From NCBI GenBank assembly GCA_020161065.1, contig JAIUPH010000028.1:451879-515878 (forward strand): a stretch of 64,000 nt of DNA, read 5' to 3'. The translations under genes were made by a program, and so were the position numbers. Below are positions 1 through 11,500 of the stretch, in pieces. This DNA comes from Pseudomonadota bacterium (GTDB lineage: Bacteria; Pseudomonadota; Gammaproteobacteria; Burkholderiales; Burkholderiaceae_C). Numbering within the stretch: the first letter of the stretch is position 1; each line of letters starts with the position of its first letter. The notes beneath the pieces were generated by a model. That model was not told the origin of the DNA. It saw only the letters and a list, made by a program, of their open reading frames with translations, and did not search any database.

Positions 1-1843
1 CTTGATTGCCCCGGGCGCGCACCGCAACGGCGCCGCTTGCCTTCTCCTTGTCGCCCACGACCAGGATGAACGGCGCCTTTTGCAAGGAATGCTCGCGGAT
101 TTTATAGGTGATTTTTTCGTTGCGCAAATCGAGCTGGACTCTAACTCCTTGTTTTTGCAACGCTTTCGCCACCTCGGCGGCGTAGTCGGCCTGGTTTTCC
201 GTGATCGAGGCCACCACCGCCTGCACCGGCGACAGCCAGACCGGCAGCGCGCCGGCGTGCTGCTCGATGAGGATGCCGATGAAGCGCTCCAGGCTGCCGA
301 CGATGGCCCGGTGCAGCATCACCGGGTGGCGGCGGCCGCTGTCTTCGGCCACGTACTCGGCGCCCAGGCGCTCGGCCATGAAGAAGTCGACCTGCATCGT
401 GCCGCACTGCCAGGGGCGGCCGAGCGCGTCCTTCAGCGTGTACTCGATCTTCGGGCCGTAGAAGGCGCCGTCGCCGGGCGCGACGACGAAGTCCACGCCC
501 GAGCGCCGCAGGCTTTCCATCAGCGCGTGCTCGGCCTTGTCCCAGGCCTCGTCGCTGCCGATGCGGGCTTCGGGCCGCGTCGCCACCTTGTACTGGATGT
601 CGTGGAAGCCGAAGTCGGCGTAGACCTTCTGCAGCAGCGCCGTGTAGGCCACGCACTCGTCGAGGATCATGTCTTCGGTGCAGAAGATGTGGCCGTCGTC
701 CTGCGTGAAGGCGCGCACGCGCATGATGCCGTGCAGCCCGCCCGTGGGCTCGTTGCGGTGGCAGGCGCCGAACTCGCCGTAGCGCAGCGGCAGGTCGCGG
801 TAGCTCTTGATGCCCTGCTTGAAGATCAGGATGTGGCCGGGGCAGTTCATCGGCTTGAGCGCGTACTCGCGCTTCTCCGATTCCGTCGTGAACATGTTTT
901 CGCGGTACTTGCCCCAGTGGCCCGTCTTCTCCCACAGGTGCTGGTCGAGGATCTGCGGGCCCTTCACTTCCAGGTAGCCGTTGTCGCGGTAGACGCGGCG
1001 CATGTACTGCTCCACCTCCTGCCACACCGTCCAGCCCTTGGGGTGCCAGAACACCGTGCCGGGGCTGTGCTCGTCCAGGTGGAACAGGTCCAGTTCGCGG
1101 CCGAGCTTGCGGTGGTCGCGCTTCTCGGCCTCTTCCAGCATCGTCAGGTACTTCTGCAGGTCGTCCTTGCTGGCCCAGGCCGTGCCGTAAATGCGCTGCA
1201 ACTGCTCGTTACGGTGGTCGCCGCGCCAGTAGGCGCCGGCCACCTTCATCAGCTTGAAGTGCTTGAGCCGCCCCGTGCTGGGCACGTGCGGGCCGCGGCA
1301 GAGGTCTTCGAAACCGCCTTCGCGGTACAGGCTGACGTCCTCGCCGGCGGGGATGCTGGCGATGATCTCGGCCTTGTAGTGCTCGCCCAGGCTCTTGAAA
1401 TAGGCCACGGCCTCGTCGCGCGGCAGCACGCGGCGGACCACCGGCTCGTCCTTCTTGGCGAGTTCCGCCATGCGCTGCTCGATGGCCGCCAGGTCCTCGG
1501 GCGTGAACGGACGCTTGTAGGCGAAGTCGTAGTAGAAGCCGTTCTCGATGACCGGGCCGATCGTCACCTGCGCGTCGGGAAACAACTCCTTCACCGCATA
1601 GGCCAGCAGGTGCGCCGTGCTGTGGCGGATCAGCTCCAGCCCGTCGGCGTCCTTGTCGGTGACGATGGCCAGTTTCGCGTCGTGGTCGACCAGGAAGCTC
1701 AGGTCGACCACCTTTCCGTCGACCTTGCCGCCCAAGGCGACCTTGGCCAGACCGGGGCCGATGCTGGCGGCCACCTGGGCCACCGTCACCGGATGCTCGA
1801 AAGACCTGACGGCGCCGTCAGGCAGCGTGATGTTCACGGACAT
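1..1843 (-). CDS. thrS: Threonine--tRNA ligase (C-terminus off left edge)
   Basis: Charges tRNA-Thr with threonine in the cytoplasm and edits mischarged Ser-tRNA. The ATG at 1843 has a GGAG about 10 nt upstream. The visible 614 codons start with a TGS domain ([10 protein letters not shown]), then the editing domain with HSTAHLL and the CRGPH zinc motif. The class II catalytic core follows, with MNCPGH, motif 2 ([11 protein letters not shown]) and motif 3 ([12 protein letters not shown]). The anticodon-binding domain is entered before the window ends at VRARGNQ. The E. coli enzyme has 642 residues, so roughly 30 are missing. Expression is probably controlled by the attenuator just upstream. 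The identification is secure. Confidence 0.97.
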   Translation of the reverse strand, partial: MSVNITLPDGAVRSFEHPVTVAQVAASIGPGLAKVALGGKVDGKVVDLSFLVDHDAKLAIVTDKDADGLELIRHSTAHLLAYAVKELFPDAQVTIGPVIENGFYYDFAYKRPFTPEDLAAIEQRMAELAKKDEPVVRRVLPRDEAVAYFKSLGEHYKAEIIASIPAGEDVSLYREGGFEDLCRGPHVPSTGRLKHFKLMKVAGAYWRGDHRNEQLQRIYGTAWASKDDLQKYLTMLEEAEKRDHRKLGRELDLFHLDEHSPGTVFWHPKGWTVWQEVEQYMRRVYRDNGYLEVKGPQILDQHLWEKTGHWGKYRENMFTTESEKREYALKPMNCPGHILIFKQGIKSYRDLPLRYGEFGACHRNEPTGGLHGIMRVRAFTQDDGHIFCTEDMILDECVAYTALLQKVYADFGFHDIQYKVATRPEARIGSDEAWDKAEHALMESLRRSGVDFVVAPGDGAFYGPKIEYTLKDALGRPWQCGTMQVDFFMAERLGAEYVAEDSGRRHPVMLHRAIVGSLERFIGILIEQHAGALPVWLSPVQAVVASITENQADYAAEVAKALQKQGVRVQLDLRNEKITYKIREHSLQKAPFILVVGDKEKASGAVAVRARGNQ

Positions 1844-1857
1844 GGGATGGGAACTCC

Positions 1858-1890
1858 AAAAGCAGCGAAGCGCGGGGATGAGCCGCGCTT
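1858..1890 (-). terminator. Attenuator terminator in the thrS leader
   Basis: On the minus strand an 8-bp perfect stem AAGCGCGG/CCGCGCTT with a 7-nt loop is followed by CGCTGC and then TTTT. It sits directly before the GGAG of thrS, 15 nt from the ATG. The 5' arm (GCGCGGC, 1882-1888) is also perfectly complementary to GCCGCGC at 1918-1924, just after the leader-peptide stop. An alternative antiterminator helix can therefore form. The T-run is short and offset by six bases, so terminator strength is uncertain. Confidence 0.6.
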
Positions 1891-1929
1891 CTTCTGTGGG
1901 GAATGCTGGACGTGACGGCGCGGCGGCGA

Positions 1930-1971
1930 TCAGACCTCGGTAAGGGGTGTCGTCGTAGTCCGCGGTGTCAT
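1930..1971 (-). CDS. Threonine-rich leader peptide upstream of thrS
   Basis: A 13-codon ORF ([13 protein letters not shown]) lies in the thrS leader. Six of the 13 residues are threonine, including four in a row, as expected of an attenuation leader that senses charged tRNA-Thr. A GGGAAAGG purine stretch lies about 10 nt before the ATG. The stop codon is followed within 5-12 nt by the strand (1918-1924) that can sequester the terminator 5' arm. The CCG CGG codons of the leader can pair with that same strand. This is the classical protector/antiterminator/terminator layout. The peptide itself would have no function beyond ribosome stalling. Confidence 0.65.
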   Translation of the reverse strand: MTPRTTTTPLTEV

Positions 1972-2158
1972 AACCGTCGTGCCTTTCCCTGCTCTTGTTG
2001 AGTGGCTGCGCGGCGCCGCCGGCCGAAAGCCGCCGACAGCGTGAATTGCACAACCCGGCAGTTTAGCGCAGCGCAATGCCGACCGGGGGGCATGCGCTAC
2101 CATCGGTCGGACCATGGCGCTCGGGGATGGGCCGGGGGCGCCGATTGAGGCCTGTGGC

Positions 2159-4231
2159 ATGACCGACGCATCGGGTCCCGTACCCGGACTCGACATCCGG
2201 TCGCACGACGCCGCCGGCTGGCTGGAGCTGGCGCGCGGCCAATTCTTCCGCGGCGAAGGCGGGGCCGACAGCGACATGGCGCGCTACGGCCGCGCGGCGG
2301 CCGCCGCCGCGCAGGCCAGCGGCGACGTCGAGAGCGAGGCGCTGGCGCAGTTCTACATCTGGCACCGCGCCATCGTCACCGCGACGGCGAGCGATGGCGA
2401 ACGCCTGCTCGACGCCGCCGTCCAGCAATGCCGCAAGCTGGGCGTGCCGCGCGGGCTCAAGCTGCTGCGCATCGCGCGGCTGGGTTGGCTGTTCGCCGCC
2501 TGCCGCTTCGTCGAGCTCGACCAGCTTGCCACGCGGCTGCTGAGCGACAGCGATGACCTGCACCCGATCGAGCGCACCCAGGCCATGCAGTACCTGGCGC
2601 ACACGCACCTCGACCTCGGCCGCTACGACGACTTCTTCGCCCTCGCCGAGCAATCGCTGACGCTGGCCGACCAGACCGACAACCGCTACGCGCGCGCCGC
2701 CGTGCGCATCAACCTGGCCGCCGCGCTGTGCGAGATCGCGCTCGACCCCGAAGCGGCGCTGGCGCTGCTGGAGCCGGTGCGCGAGTTGATGCTGCTCGAC
2801 CCGATCGCGCCGGCCTGGATCGTCGGCCTGCAGAACCGCGTGTTCGCGCTCGACATGCTGGGCCGCCACGAAGAGGCCTACCAGGCCTGGGAGACCGACA
2901 TGGCGCGGCCGGGCGCGCAGGCGCTGGCCAGCCGCATGCCGCTGCTGGCGGCGCTGGCGCTGCTGTGCGTGGGCCGCTTCGACGAAGCCGAACGCGCGCT
3001 CGGCGGCGAGCCGCAGGACAGCAACACCCGCTTGCGCCTGCAGCGCCTGCGCAACTACCGCGTCTACCGGCTGCGCGCCCTGTGCGGGCAGCAGCGCTGG
3101 GTGGAAGCGCGCGACTACGCCCGCGACTGCCTCGACACCGCCGACGTCATGCATCTGACGCCGCTGCACGAGATGCGGCTGCTCGACGGCCTGCGCGAGG
3201 CCTGCGCGGCGCTGGGCGACATGCCCGGTGCGCTGGACGCCGCCATCGCCGCGCGCAAGGCCTGCCTGCCGGCGGTGAAGCGCTCCAGCCGCGCGCGCTA
3301 CCTGGTGGAACACTTGCGCGCCGGGCGGCCCGGCGCCGAGACGCTGCGCCCGATCGACCTGCAGCGCATCGAGGCGATGGAACGCGCCGCCGAATCGCGC
3401 TACCACCACGACATCGGCCAGATCGCCGAGCTCAAGCGTCAGGCGCAGGCCGCCGCCGATGCCGATGCCGGCGCGGCGGCCAAGGTGCCGCCGTTCCTGG
3501 CGCACGTGGTGCACGAGTTGCGCAACCCGATCGGCGGCGTCATGGGCATGGCCGAGTTGCTGATGCGCTCGCCGCTCGACGCCAAGCAGCGGCGCTTCGT
3601 CGAGATCCTGCGCGGCTCGGCCGATACCTTGCTGCTGCTGGTCAACGACGTGCTCGACCTCGCCAAGCTCGAAGTCGGCCGCTTCCAGTTCCAGCCCACG
3701 CCCGTCGCGCTGGAGCCGTGGCTGCGCGCCGCGGTGGAGCCCTACATCGTGCAGGCGCAGCTCAAGAGCCTGGCCCTGGACTGGACGCTGGCGCCCACGC
3801 TGCCGGCGCAACTGGTGTTCGACGAATTGCGGCTGCGCCAGGTGCTGGCCAACCTGTTGTCCAACGCCGTCAAGTTCACGCGCACGGGGCGCATCGACGT
3901 GGCGGTCGGCGGCGCCCCCGGCGCGACGCCCGAGCACTGGCGGCTGCGCGTGGAGGTGCGCGACACCGGGCGCGGCATCGCGCCCGACGCCCAGGCCCGG
4001 CTGTTCCAGGAATTCGTGCAGGCCGATGCCGGCATCGGCAAGGCCTTCGGCGGCACCGGCCTGGGCCTGGCCTTGTGCAAGCAGCTCGTCGAGCGCCAGG
4101 GCGGCCGCATCGGCGTCGACAGCGTGCCCGACCAGGGCAGCACGTTCTGGTTCGAGCTCGAACTGCCCGTGCACCCGCCGGCCAGCGGCGCCGACCCGCA
4201 GCACAGCGACCAGCAACTGCCGGCCGCCTGA
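2159..4231 (+). CDS. Cytosolic hybrid-less sensor histidine kinase with helical-repeat N-terminus
   Basis: The N-terminal ~420 residues form an all-helical, TPR-like region rich in LA/LG-A repeats and without transmembrane segments. They resemble the sensor halves of cytosolic kinases that bind proteins or peptides. HisKA follows with the phosphoacceptor in HVVHELRNP (about residue 452). The HATPase domain has an N-box (LANLLSNAVKF), G1 (VRDTGRGIA) and G2 (GGTGLGLALCKQ). There is no receiver domain and no adjacent response regulator, so its partner is unknown. I chose the ATG at 2159 because TTGAGG lies 8 nt upstream. An in-frame ATG at 2114 has no comparable ribosome site. The gene ends convergently with tex. 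Confidence 0.85.
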   Translation: MTDASGPVPGLDIRSHDAAGWLELARGQFFRGEGGADSDMARYGRAAAAAAQASGDVESEALAQFYIWHRAIVTATASDGERLLDAAVQQCRKLGVPRGLKLLRIARLGWLFAACRFVELDQLATRLLSDSDDLHPIERTQAMQYLAHTHLDLGRYDDFFALAEQSLTLADQTDNRYARAAVRINLAAALCEIALDPEAALALLEPVRELMLLDPIAPAWIVGLQNRVFALDMLGRHEEAYQAWETDMARPGAQALASRMPLLAALALLCVGRFDEAERALGGEPQDSNTRLRLQRLRNYRVYRLRALCGQQRWVEARDYARDCLDTADVMHLTPLHEMRLLDGLREACAALGDMPGALDAAIAARKACLPAVKRSSRARYLVEHLRAGRPGAETLRPIDLQRIEAMERAAESRYHHDIGQIAELKRQAQAAADADAGAAAKVPPFLAHVVHELRNPIGGVMGMAELLMRSPLDAKQRRFVEILRGSADTLLLLVNDVLDLAKLEVGRFQFQPTPVALEPWLRAAVEPYIVQAQLKSLALDWTLAPTLPAQLVFDELRLRQVLANLLSNAVKFTRTGRIDVAVGGAPGATPEHWRLRVEVRDTGRGIAPDAQARLFQEFVQADAGIGKAFGGTGLGLALCKQLVERQGGRIGVDSVPDQGSTFWFELELPVHPPASGADPQHSDQQLPAA

Positions 4232-4293
4232 CGACCGGGCGGCGCCGGCCGCTCGCTCGGCGCCGGCCCGGCCCGGCCCCTGCCCCGCAACCT

Positions 4294-6624
<2,331 letters not shown>

Positions 6625-6716
6625 GAAAACCGGGGGCGAAAAACGAAGCGGCGGAGTGTGCCACGGCGCGCGGCGCGGCTGCCGGGCACGGCTGCCGGGG
6701 CATCAGCCGCGCGGCT

Positions 6717-7232
6717 TCAGCGCTTGGCGCCGGCCGCCAGGTGCGACAGCGGCAGCTCGCTGCCCTGCTTGAGCGTGCGCAGCGCAAAGCAGCTTTGCAG
6801 GCCGCTGACGCCGGGCAGCCCGCCCAGGCGTTCGAGCATCACCTCGGCATAGTCGTCGAGCGAGCGCGCCACCACTTCCAGCAGGAAGTCGTAGCTGCCG
6901 GTCAGCACGTGGCAGGCCACGATCTGCTCGATCGCCAGCGCCGCCTCGACGAAGGCCTGCGTCGCCCGCGGGCCGTGGCGCTCGATGTTGACGAAGACGA
7001 AGGCGGTCATCCCCAGGCCCAGCGCGCGGCGGCCCAGCTCGGCGCGGTAGCCGGCGATCACGCCCTGCTCTTCCAACCGCTTGACGCGGCGCAGGCAGGG
7101 CGTGGGCGACAAGGCCACGCGCTCGGCGAGGTCGACGTTGGAGATGCGCCCCTCGCGCTGCAGCACGGCCAAAATGCGCCGGTCGATGCGATCCAGCTCC
7201 ACGGGCTGGCTGGTTTGAGCCATATCAGTCAT
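6717..7232 (-). CDS. Lrp/AsnC family transcriptional regulator
   Basis: 171 residues. The N-terminal winged helix-turn-helix begins at LDRIDRRILAVLQREGRISN and includes the recognition segment LSPTPCLRRVKRLEEQG. A RAM/ligand-binding domain follows (CHVLTGSYDFLLEV). The ATG at 7232 was chosen over a TTG at 7259; an ATG at 7223 is also possible. The gene is divergent from the PhyH-SHMT-ABC-Rieske operon, with about 130 bp between starts. It therefore probably senses an amino acid or related ligand and controls that operon and itself. The ligand cannot be read from sequence. Confidence 0.93.
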   Translation of the reverse strand: MTDMAQTSQPVELDRIDRRILAVLQREGRISNVDLAERVALSPTPCLRRVKRLEEQGVIAGYRAELGRRALGLGMTAFVFVNIERHGPRATQAFVEAALAIEQIVACHVLTGSYDFLLEVVARSLDDYAEVMLERLGGLPGVSGLQSCFALRTLKQGSELPLSHLAAGAKR

Positions 7233-7364
7233 TCTTCGGATGGTTCTTGGTGATTTCAACCATCATTGTTGGAGATCAAGGCTGAAATGGCAATCACATG
7301 CTCAGCCGCCGTCACTACGATGGCCTTCATTCGCGACCATCCCGCGGCTCGCCCGCGCCAGGCC

Positions 7365-8147
7365 ATGACGCTGACCGAAACCCAACTGCAGCAACTCGAC
7401 CGCGACGGCTTCCTGGTGATCCCCGGCGCCTTCTCCAACGAGGAAGTCGAGGTGCTGCGCGCCGAAGTGCCGCGGCTGATGGCCGAGGACCGCCCCGAGA
7501 ACCAGCGCGAAGCCGGCGGCGGCGCCATCCGCAACCTGCTGTCGCTGCACCGGCGCAGCGAGGTCTACGCGCGGCTGGTGCGCCACCCGCGGCTGGTGCG
7601 GCCGGCGATGCAGATCCTCGGCGAGCGCGACCTCTACGCGCAGCAGGTCAAGATCAACCCGAAGGCCGGCTTCGACGGCATCGGCTTCGACTGGCACACC
7701 GACTTCGCCACCCACCACAAGCGCGACGGCGTGCCGCGGCCGCTGGCGCTGAACCTGCACATCCTGCTCGACGACGTCGACGAGTTCAACGGCCCGCTGA
7801 TCTTCGTGCCCGGCTCGCACAAGCGCGAGATCCCGCTGCAGCGCAGCGTCGACGGCGAGAAGTGGGAGCTGTGGACCGTGCCGCGCGAGGCCGTGGCCGC
7901 GCTGGTGCGCGAACTGGGCATGGTCTCGGCCAAGGGGCCGCGCGGCACGCTGCTGATCTTCGGCGACAACCTGCTGCACGTCTCGGCGCAGAACATCACG
8001 CCGTACTCACGCTGGATCTTCTCGCTGATCCTCAACCCCGTGGCCAACGCCGCCACCAAGGACGTGGCCGCCTACGCGCACGAGCGCGACCGCAGCCCCG
8101 TGCGGCCGCTGGCCGACGACTGCCTGCTGCAACCGCTGGCCGCCTGA
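7365..8147 (+). CDS. Phytanoyl-CoA dioxygenase (PhyH) family Fe(II)/2-oxoglutarate oxygenase
   Basis: 260 residues from the ATG at 7365 (MTLTETQLQQLDRDG). An ORF opening at 7266 would add a non-conserved extension. The metal triad is visible: HxD in FDWHTDFATHH and the distal His in NLLHVSAQN, followed by an Arg (YSRW) suited to 2-oxoglutarate. The family hydroxylates unactivated carbons of lipids, amino acids and natural products. It is the first gene of a six-gene operon with an SHMT-like PLP enzyme, an ABC importer and a Rieske oxygenase. A hydroxylation of the imported compound is therefore likely. The substrate is unknown. Confidence 0.85.
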   Translation: MTLTETQLQQLDRDGFLVIPGAFSNEEVEVLRAEVPRLMAEDRPENQREAGGGAIRNLLSLHRRSEVYARLVRHPRLVRPAMQILGERDLYAQQVKINPKAGFDGIGFDWHTDFATHHKRDGVPRPLALNLHILLDDVDEFNGPLIFVPGSHKREIPLQRSVDGEKWELWTVPREAVAALVRELGMVSAKGPRGTLLIFGDNLLHVSAQNITPYSRWIFSLILNPVANAATKDVAAYAHERDRSPVRPLADDCLLQPLAA

Positions 8148-8165
8148 AACGCTGCGAGAGCGCGC

Positions 8166-9509
8166 GTGGACGAACGCGGCGACGACGACGGCCAGCGGCA
8201 CTTCCACGCGCCGCTGGCGCAGGCCGACGCGGCGGTGGCGCGGCTGCTGGCGCTGGAGTCGCGCCGCCTCGTCGGCCGGCTGGAGCTGGGCGCCTCGGAA
8301 AACTACGTCAGCCTGGCGCAGCAGCAGGCCAGCGCGTCGGCGCTGGGCAACGTCACGGTGGAAGGCTATCCGGGCGCGCGCTTTCTCGGCACGTCGCCGT
8401 ATGTCGACGCGCTGGAGCAACTGGCCATCGAGCGCGCCTGCCGCGTGTTCGGCGCGCGCCACGCCAACGTGCAGCCGCATTCGGGCACGCAGGCCAACCA
8501 GGCGGTGTTCATGGCCGTGCTGCGCCCGGGCGACTGCGTGCTCGCCATGGGCCTGGCCGACGGCGGCCACTTCAGCCACGGCGACCCCGCCACCCTCAGC
8601 GGCCAGCGCTACCGCGCCGTGCACTACGGCGTGCGCGCCGACGGCTTCATCGACGAGGACGAACTGCAGGCCCTGGCCCGCCAGCACCGGCCGCGGCTGA
8701 TCGTCGCCGGCGGCTCGGCCTACCCGCGCGCCATCGACTTCGCGCGCCTGGCCGCCATCGCGCGCGAGGTCGGCGCGCGGCTGATGGCCGACATCGCCCA
8801 CGTCGCCGGGCTGGTGGCCGCCGGCCTGTTCCCGAACCCGCTGCCGCATGCCGACGCGGTGACCACCACCACCTACAAGAACCTGCGCGGCGTGCGCGGC
8901 GGCCTGGTGCTGACGATGGACGACGCGCTCGCACGCCGCGTCGACGAAGCGCTGTGCCCCACGCTGCAGGGCACGCCCATCCTCGGCCTCGTCGCCGGCA
9001 AGGCGGTGGCGCTGGGCGAGGCGCTGACGCCCGCCTACGCCGACTACCACCGCCGCGTGCTGGCCAATGCGCGCGCGCTGGCCGCGGCGCTGCAGGCGCA
9101 GGGGCTGCACGTGCAGACCGGCGGCACCGACGTGCCCTTCGCCGTGGTCGACGTGCGCCCGCTCGGCCTCGACGGCCGCCGCGCCGCGGCCTGCCTGGAC
9201 GCCTGCGGCATCGGCGCCAACGCCGTGCCGCTGCCCGGCGACGCCGACTTCGCGCGCGCCAGCGGCCTGCGCCTGGGCACCTCGGCGGTCACCACGCGCG
9301 GCTTCGGCGCGGTCGACTGCGCGCAGGCCGCCGCCTGGGTGGCTGCGGCGCTGCAGCCCGGCAGCGACCACGCCCACATTGCCGAGGCGGTGGCCGCGCG
9401 CGTGCGCCAGTTGCCCTTCTACGCCGATCCCGAACGCGATCCCGTGCACCATCCAATACGGCCCGCCGCGGCCGCCCTGTCCCGTCCGACCGACCCACCG
9501 AGGAGATGA
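8166..9509 (+). CDS. SHMT-like PLP-dependent aldolase/hydroxymethyltransferase
   Basis: A fold-type I PLP enzyme of the glycine hydroxymethyltransferase family. 447 residues starting at GTG 8166, 18 nt after the PhyH stop. Family marks include LGASENYVS (the substrate Glu), MADIAHVAGL (D209 and H212) and the PLP lysine K238 in TTTTYKNLRG. In ordinary SHMT the residue before the lysine is His; here it is Tyr, and the surrounding motif also deviates. This is probably not the housekeeping glyA but a dedicated enzyme, for instance a beta-hydroxy-amino-acid aldolase acting after the PhyH hydroxylase. Its stop overlaps the start region of the next gene (ATGATCATG). Confidence 0.82.
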   Translation: MDERGDDDGQRHFHAPLAQADAAVARLLALESRRLVGRLELGASENYVSLAQQQASASALGNVTVEGYPGARFLGTSPYVDALEQLAIERACRVFGARHANVQPHSGTQANQAVFMAVLRPGDCVLAMGLADGGHFSHGDPATLSGQRYRAVHYGVRADGFIDEDELQALARQHRPRLIVAGGSAYPRAIDFARLAAIAREVGARLMADIAHVAGLVAAGLFPNPLPHADAVTTTTYKNLRGVRGGLVLTMDDALARRVDEALCPTLQGTPILGLVAGKAVALGEALTPAYADYHRRVLANARALAAALQAQGLHVQTGGTDVPFAVVDVRPLGLDGRRAAACLDACGIGANAVPLPGDADFARASGLRLGTSAVTTRGFGAVDCAQAAAWVAAALQPGSDHAHIAEAVAARVRQLPFYADPERDPVHHPIRPAAAALSRPTDPPRR

Positions 9510-9511
9510 TC

Positions 9512-10486
9512 ATGTTGCGAGTCTGGTTCCGATGCGCGCTGGCGCTGCTGCTCGCGCCGCTGGCCGCGGCGCAGGCACAAGCCCAAGCGCCGATGCCTTA
9601 CGTGGCCTTCACCGCCATCGTCGAGCACCCGGCGCTCGACGACGTGCGCAAGGGCGCGCTCGAAGAGCTGGCGGCGCTGGGCTACAAGGACAAGCAGACG
9701 CTGCGCACCAGCTTCGACAGCGCCCAGGGCCAGCCGGCCAATGCGGCGCAGATCGCCGCCAAGCTGGTCGGCCAGCGGCCGAGCGTGATCGTGGCCATCT
9801 CCACGCCGTCGGCGCAGTCGGTGCTGGCGGCCACCAACGAGGTGCCCATCGTCTTCTCGGCCGTCACCGACCCGGTGGCCGCCAAGCTGGTGGCCGACCC
9901 CGCGCGGCCCGGCGCCAACGTCACCGGCGTCACCGACATGGCGCCGGTGGCCCAGCAGGTCGAGCTGGCGCGCCAGCTGGTGCCGTCGCTCAAGCGCCTG
10001 GGCGTGATCTACAACCCCGGCGAGACCAACTCCATCGCGCTGATCGCCGTGCTGCGCCGCGCCGTCAAGGACGCCGGGCTGGAGCTGGTGGAATCGGCGG
10101 CCAACCGCAGCGCCGACCTCAGCGCCGCCGCCGAACGGCTGGTGGGCCGCGTCGACGCGCTGTACCTGCCCACCGACAACGTGGTCGCCAGCGGGCTGGA
10201 GGCGGTGGTCGCGGTGGCGCGGCAAAACCGCATGCCGACCATCGGCGACGCCGGCTACGTGCCGCGCGGCGTGCTGGTCGGCAGCGGTTTCAACTACGTC
10301 GACCTCGGCCGCATCACCGGCCGGCTGGTGGCCGACATCCTCAAAGGCCGCAAGCCCGGCGACCTGCCGGTGGCCTCCAGCACCAACCTCGACGTCGTGC
10401 TCAACGCGCAGGAGGCGCAGCGCATCGGCCTGGCGGTGCCGCCGGCCTTGGCCGCGCGCGCCAAGCCGGTGGCGGCCAACAAGTAA
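9512..10486 (+). CDS. ABC transporter substrate-binding protein (TrpX/ABC_sub_bind family)
   Basis: 324 residues with a clear signal peptide (hydrophobic ALALLLAPLAAAQAQA), so a periplasmic solute receptor. The periplasmic-binding fold includes PNVAV-like elements such as IVFSAVTDPVAAKLV, NVTGVTD and LYLPTDNVVAS. This matches the ABC_sub_bind family, whose Gram-positive members include tryptophan binders. The ATG at 9512 has AGGAG 6 nt upstream; an ATG at 9506 overlaps that site. It is the third gene of the operon, and permease and ATPase follow. The ligand is probably an amino acid or related aromatic or N-methyl compound, but this is inference from the operon. Confidence 0.9.
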   Translation: MLRVWFRCALALLLAPLAAAQAQAQAPMPYVAFTAIVEHPALDDVRKGALEELAALGYKDKQTLRTSFDSAQGQPANAAQIAAKLVGQRPSVIVAISTPSAQSVLAATNEVPIVFSAVTDPVAAKLVADPARPGANVTGVTDMAPVAQQVELARQLVPSLKRLGVIYNPGETNSIALIAVLRRAVKDAGLELVESAANRSADLSAAAERLVGRVDALYLPTDNVVASGLEAVVAVARQNRMPTIGDAGYVPRGVLVGSGFNYVDLGRITGRLVADILKGRKPGDLPVASSTNLDVVLNAQEAQRIGLAVPPALAARAKPVAANK

Positions 10487-10567
10487 GCCGCCAGGCCAGA
10501 GAACCCAGGCGCGGCGCGCGCGCCGCCGCGCATCGGCGATCATCCGCCGCCAGGGAGAGCCACGCAC

Positions 10568-11500
10568 ATGTCTTCGTTCGCCGCGCTGGGCGCCTTGCAG
10601 CTCGGCTTTTTGTATGGCCTGGTGGCCATCGCCGTGCTGCTGTCGTTTCGCATGCTCAACTTCCCCGACCTCACGGTCGACGGCAGTTTTCCGCTCGGCG
10701 CGGCCTGCTGCGCGGCGCTGGTGGTGGCCGGCGCCAACCCCTGGCTGGCGCTGCTGGCCGGCGCGCTGGCCGGGGCGCTTGCCGGGCTGCTGACCGCCTT
10801 TCTCAGCGAGCGGCTGAAGATCCTCAACCTGCTGGCCGGCATCTTGAGCATGACGGCGCTGTACTCCATCAACATCCGCGTGATGGGGCGCCCCAACCTG
10901 CCGCTGCTGGGCCACGACACGGTGGTCGGCAGCTTCACGGCGCTGGGCCTGGGCACGCCGGCGGCCAAGCTGGCGGTGGCCGCGCTGCTGTGCCTCGCCA
11001 CCGGCGTGCTGGTGGGGCTGTTCCTGGCCTCGCGCTACGGCCTGAGCCTGCGCGCCATCGGCGCCAACCCGCGCATGGCCTCGGCCGTGGGCGTGCCGGC
11101 GGCGCAGCGCATCTACGTCGGGCTGGCGCTGTCCAACGCGCTGGCCGGGCTGTCGGGCGCGCTGTTCGCGCAGCTCTACGGCTTTGCCGACGTGTCGATG
11201 GGCGTCGGCACCATCGTCATCGGCCTGGCGGCGGTGATCCTCGGCGAGGCCTTCGTGCGCAGCTGGTCGCCGCTGGCAGCGGTGGCGGCCTGCGTGGCCG
11301 GCGCCATCGTCTACCGCTTCACCATCTCGCTGGCGCTGGAGAGCGAGGCGATCGGCCTCACCACCTCCGACCTCAACCTGATCTCGGCCGTGGTCGTCAC
11401 CGCGGCGTTCCTGTTCACCAAGCACAGCCGGCGCCGGCATTTGAAGCCCAAGCCCGAGCCCAAGCCCGAGCCGGCGCGCCCGCCGCGGGAGGCGCGATGA
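10568..11500 (+). CDS. ABC transporter permease (BPD_transp_2 type)
   Basis: 310 residues with about eight hydrophobic segments. It carries the typical start of this permease group, LLSFRMLNFPDLTVDGSF, and the cytoplasmic loop RAIGANPRMASAVGV that contacts the ATPase. An inner-membrane component of the importer formed with the preceding receptor and the following ATPase. The C-terminus ends in a Lys-Pro-Glu repeat (KPKPEPKPEPA) that looks like a flexible cytosolic tail. Its stop overlaps the ATPase start by 4 nt (ATGA), indicating translational coupling. Confidence 0.9.
   Translation: MSSFAALGALQLGFLYGLVAIAVLLSFRMLNFPDLTVDGSFPLGAACCAALVVAGANPWLALLAGALAGALAGLLTAFLSERLKILNLLAGILSMTALYSINIRVMGRPNLPLLGHDTVVGSFTALGLGTPAAKLAVAALLCLATGVLVGLFLASRYGLSLRAIGANPRMASAVGVPAAQRIYVGLALSNALAGLSGALFAQLYGFADVSMGVGTIVIGLAAVILGEAFVRSWSPLAAVAACVAGAIVYRFTISLALESEAIGLTTSDLNLISAVVVTAAFLFTKHSRRRHLKPKPEPKPEPARPPREAR

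Noticed and set aside
2-1915. 637-codon plus-strand ORF across thrS
   Set aside because: It is the antisense shadow of thrS; its sequence is low-complexity Val/Leu/Ala/His-rich, and thrS motifs are unambiguous on the other strand.
1844-2158. Possible tRNA gene upstream of thrS
   Set aside because: No cloverleaf or CCA-type end could be found in either strand; the leader peptide and attenuator explain the region better.
4232-4293. GC-rich repeats between the convergent kinase and tex genes as a bidirectional terminator
   Set aside because: GGCGCCGGC occurs as a direct repeat and is self-complementary, but no clean stem with a T-run on either strand is visible.
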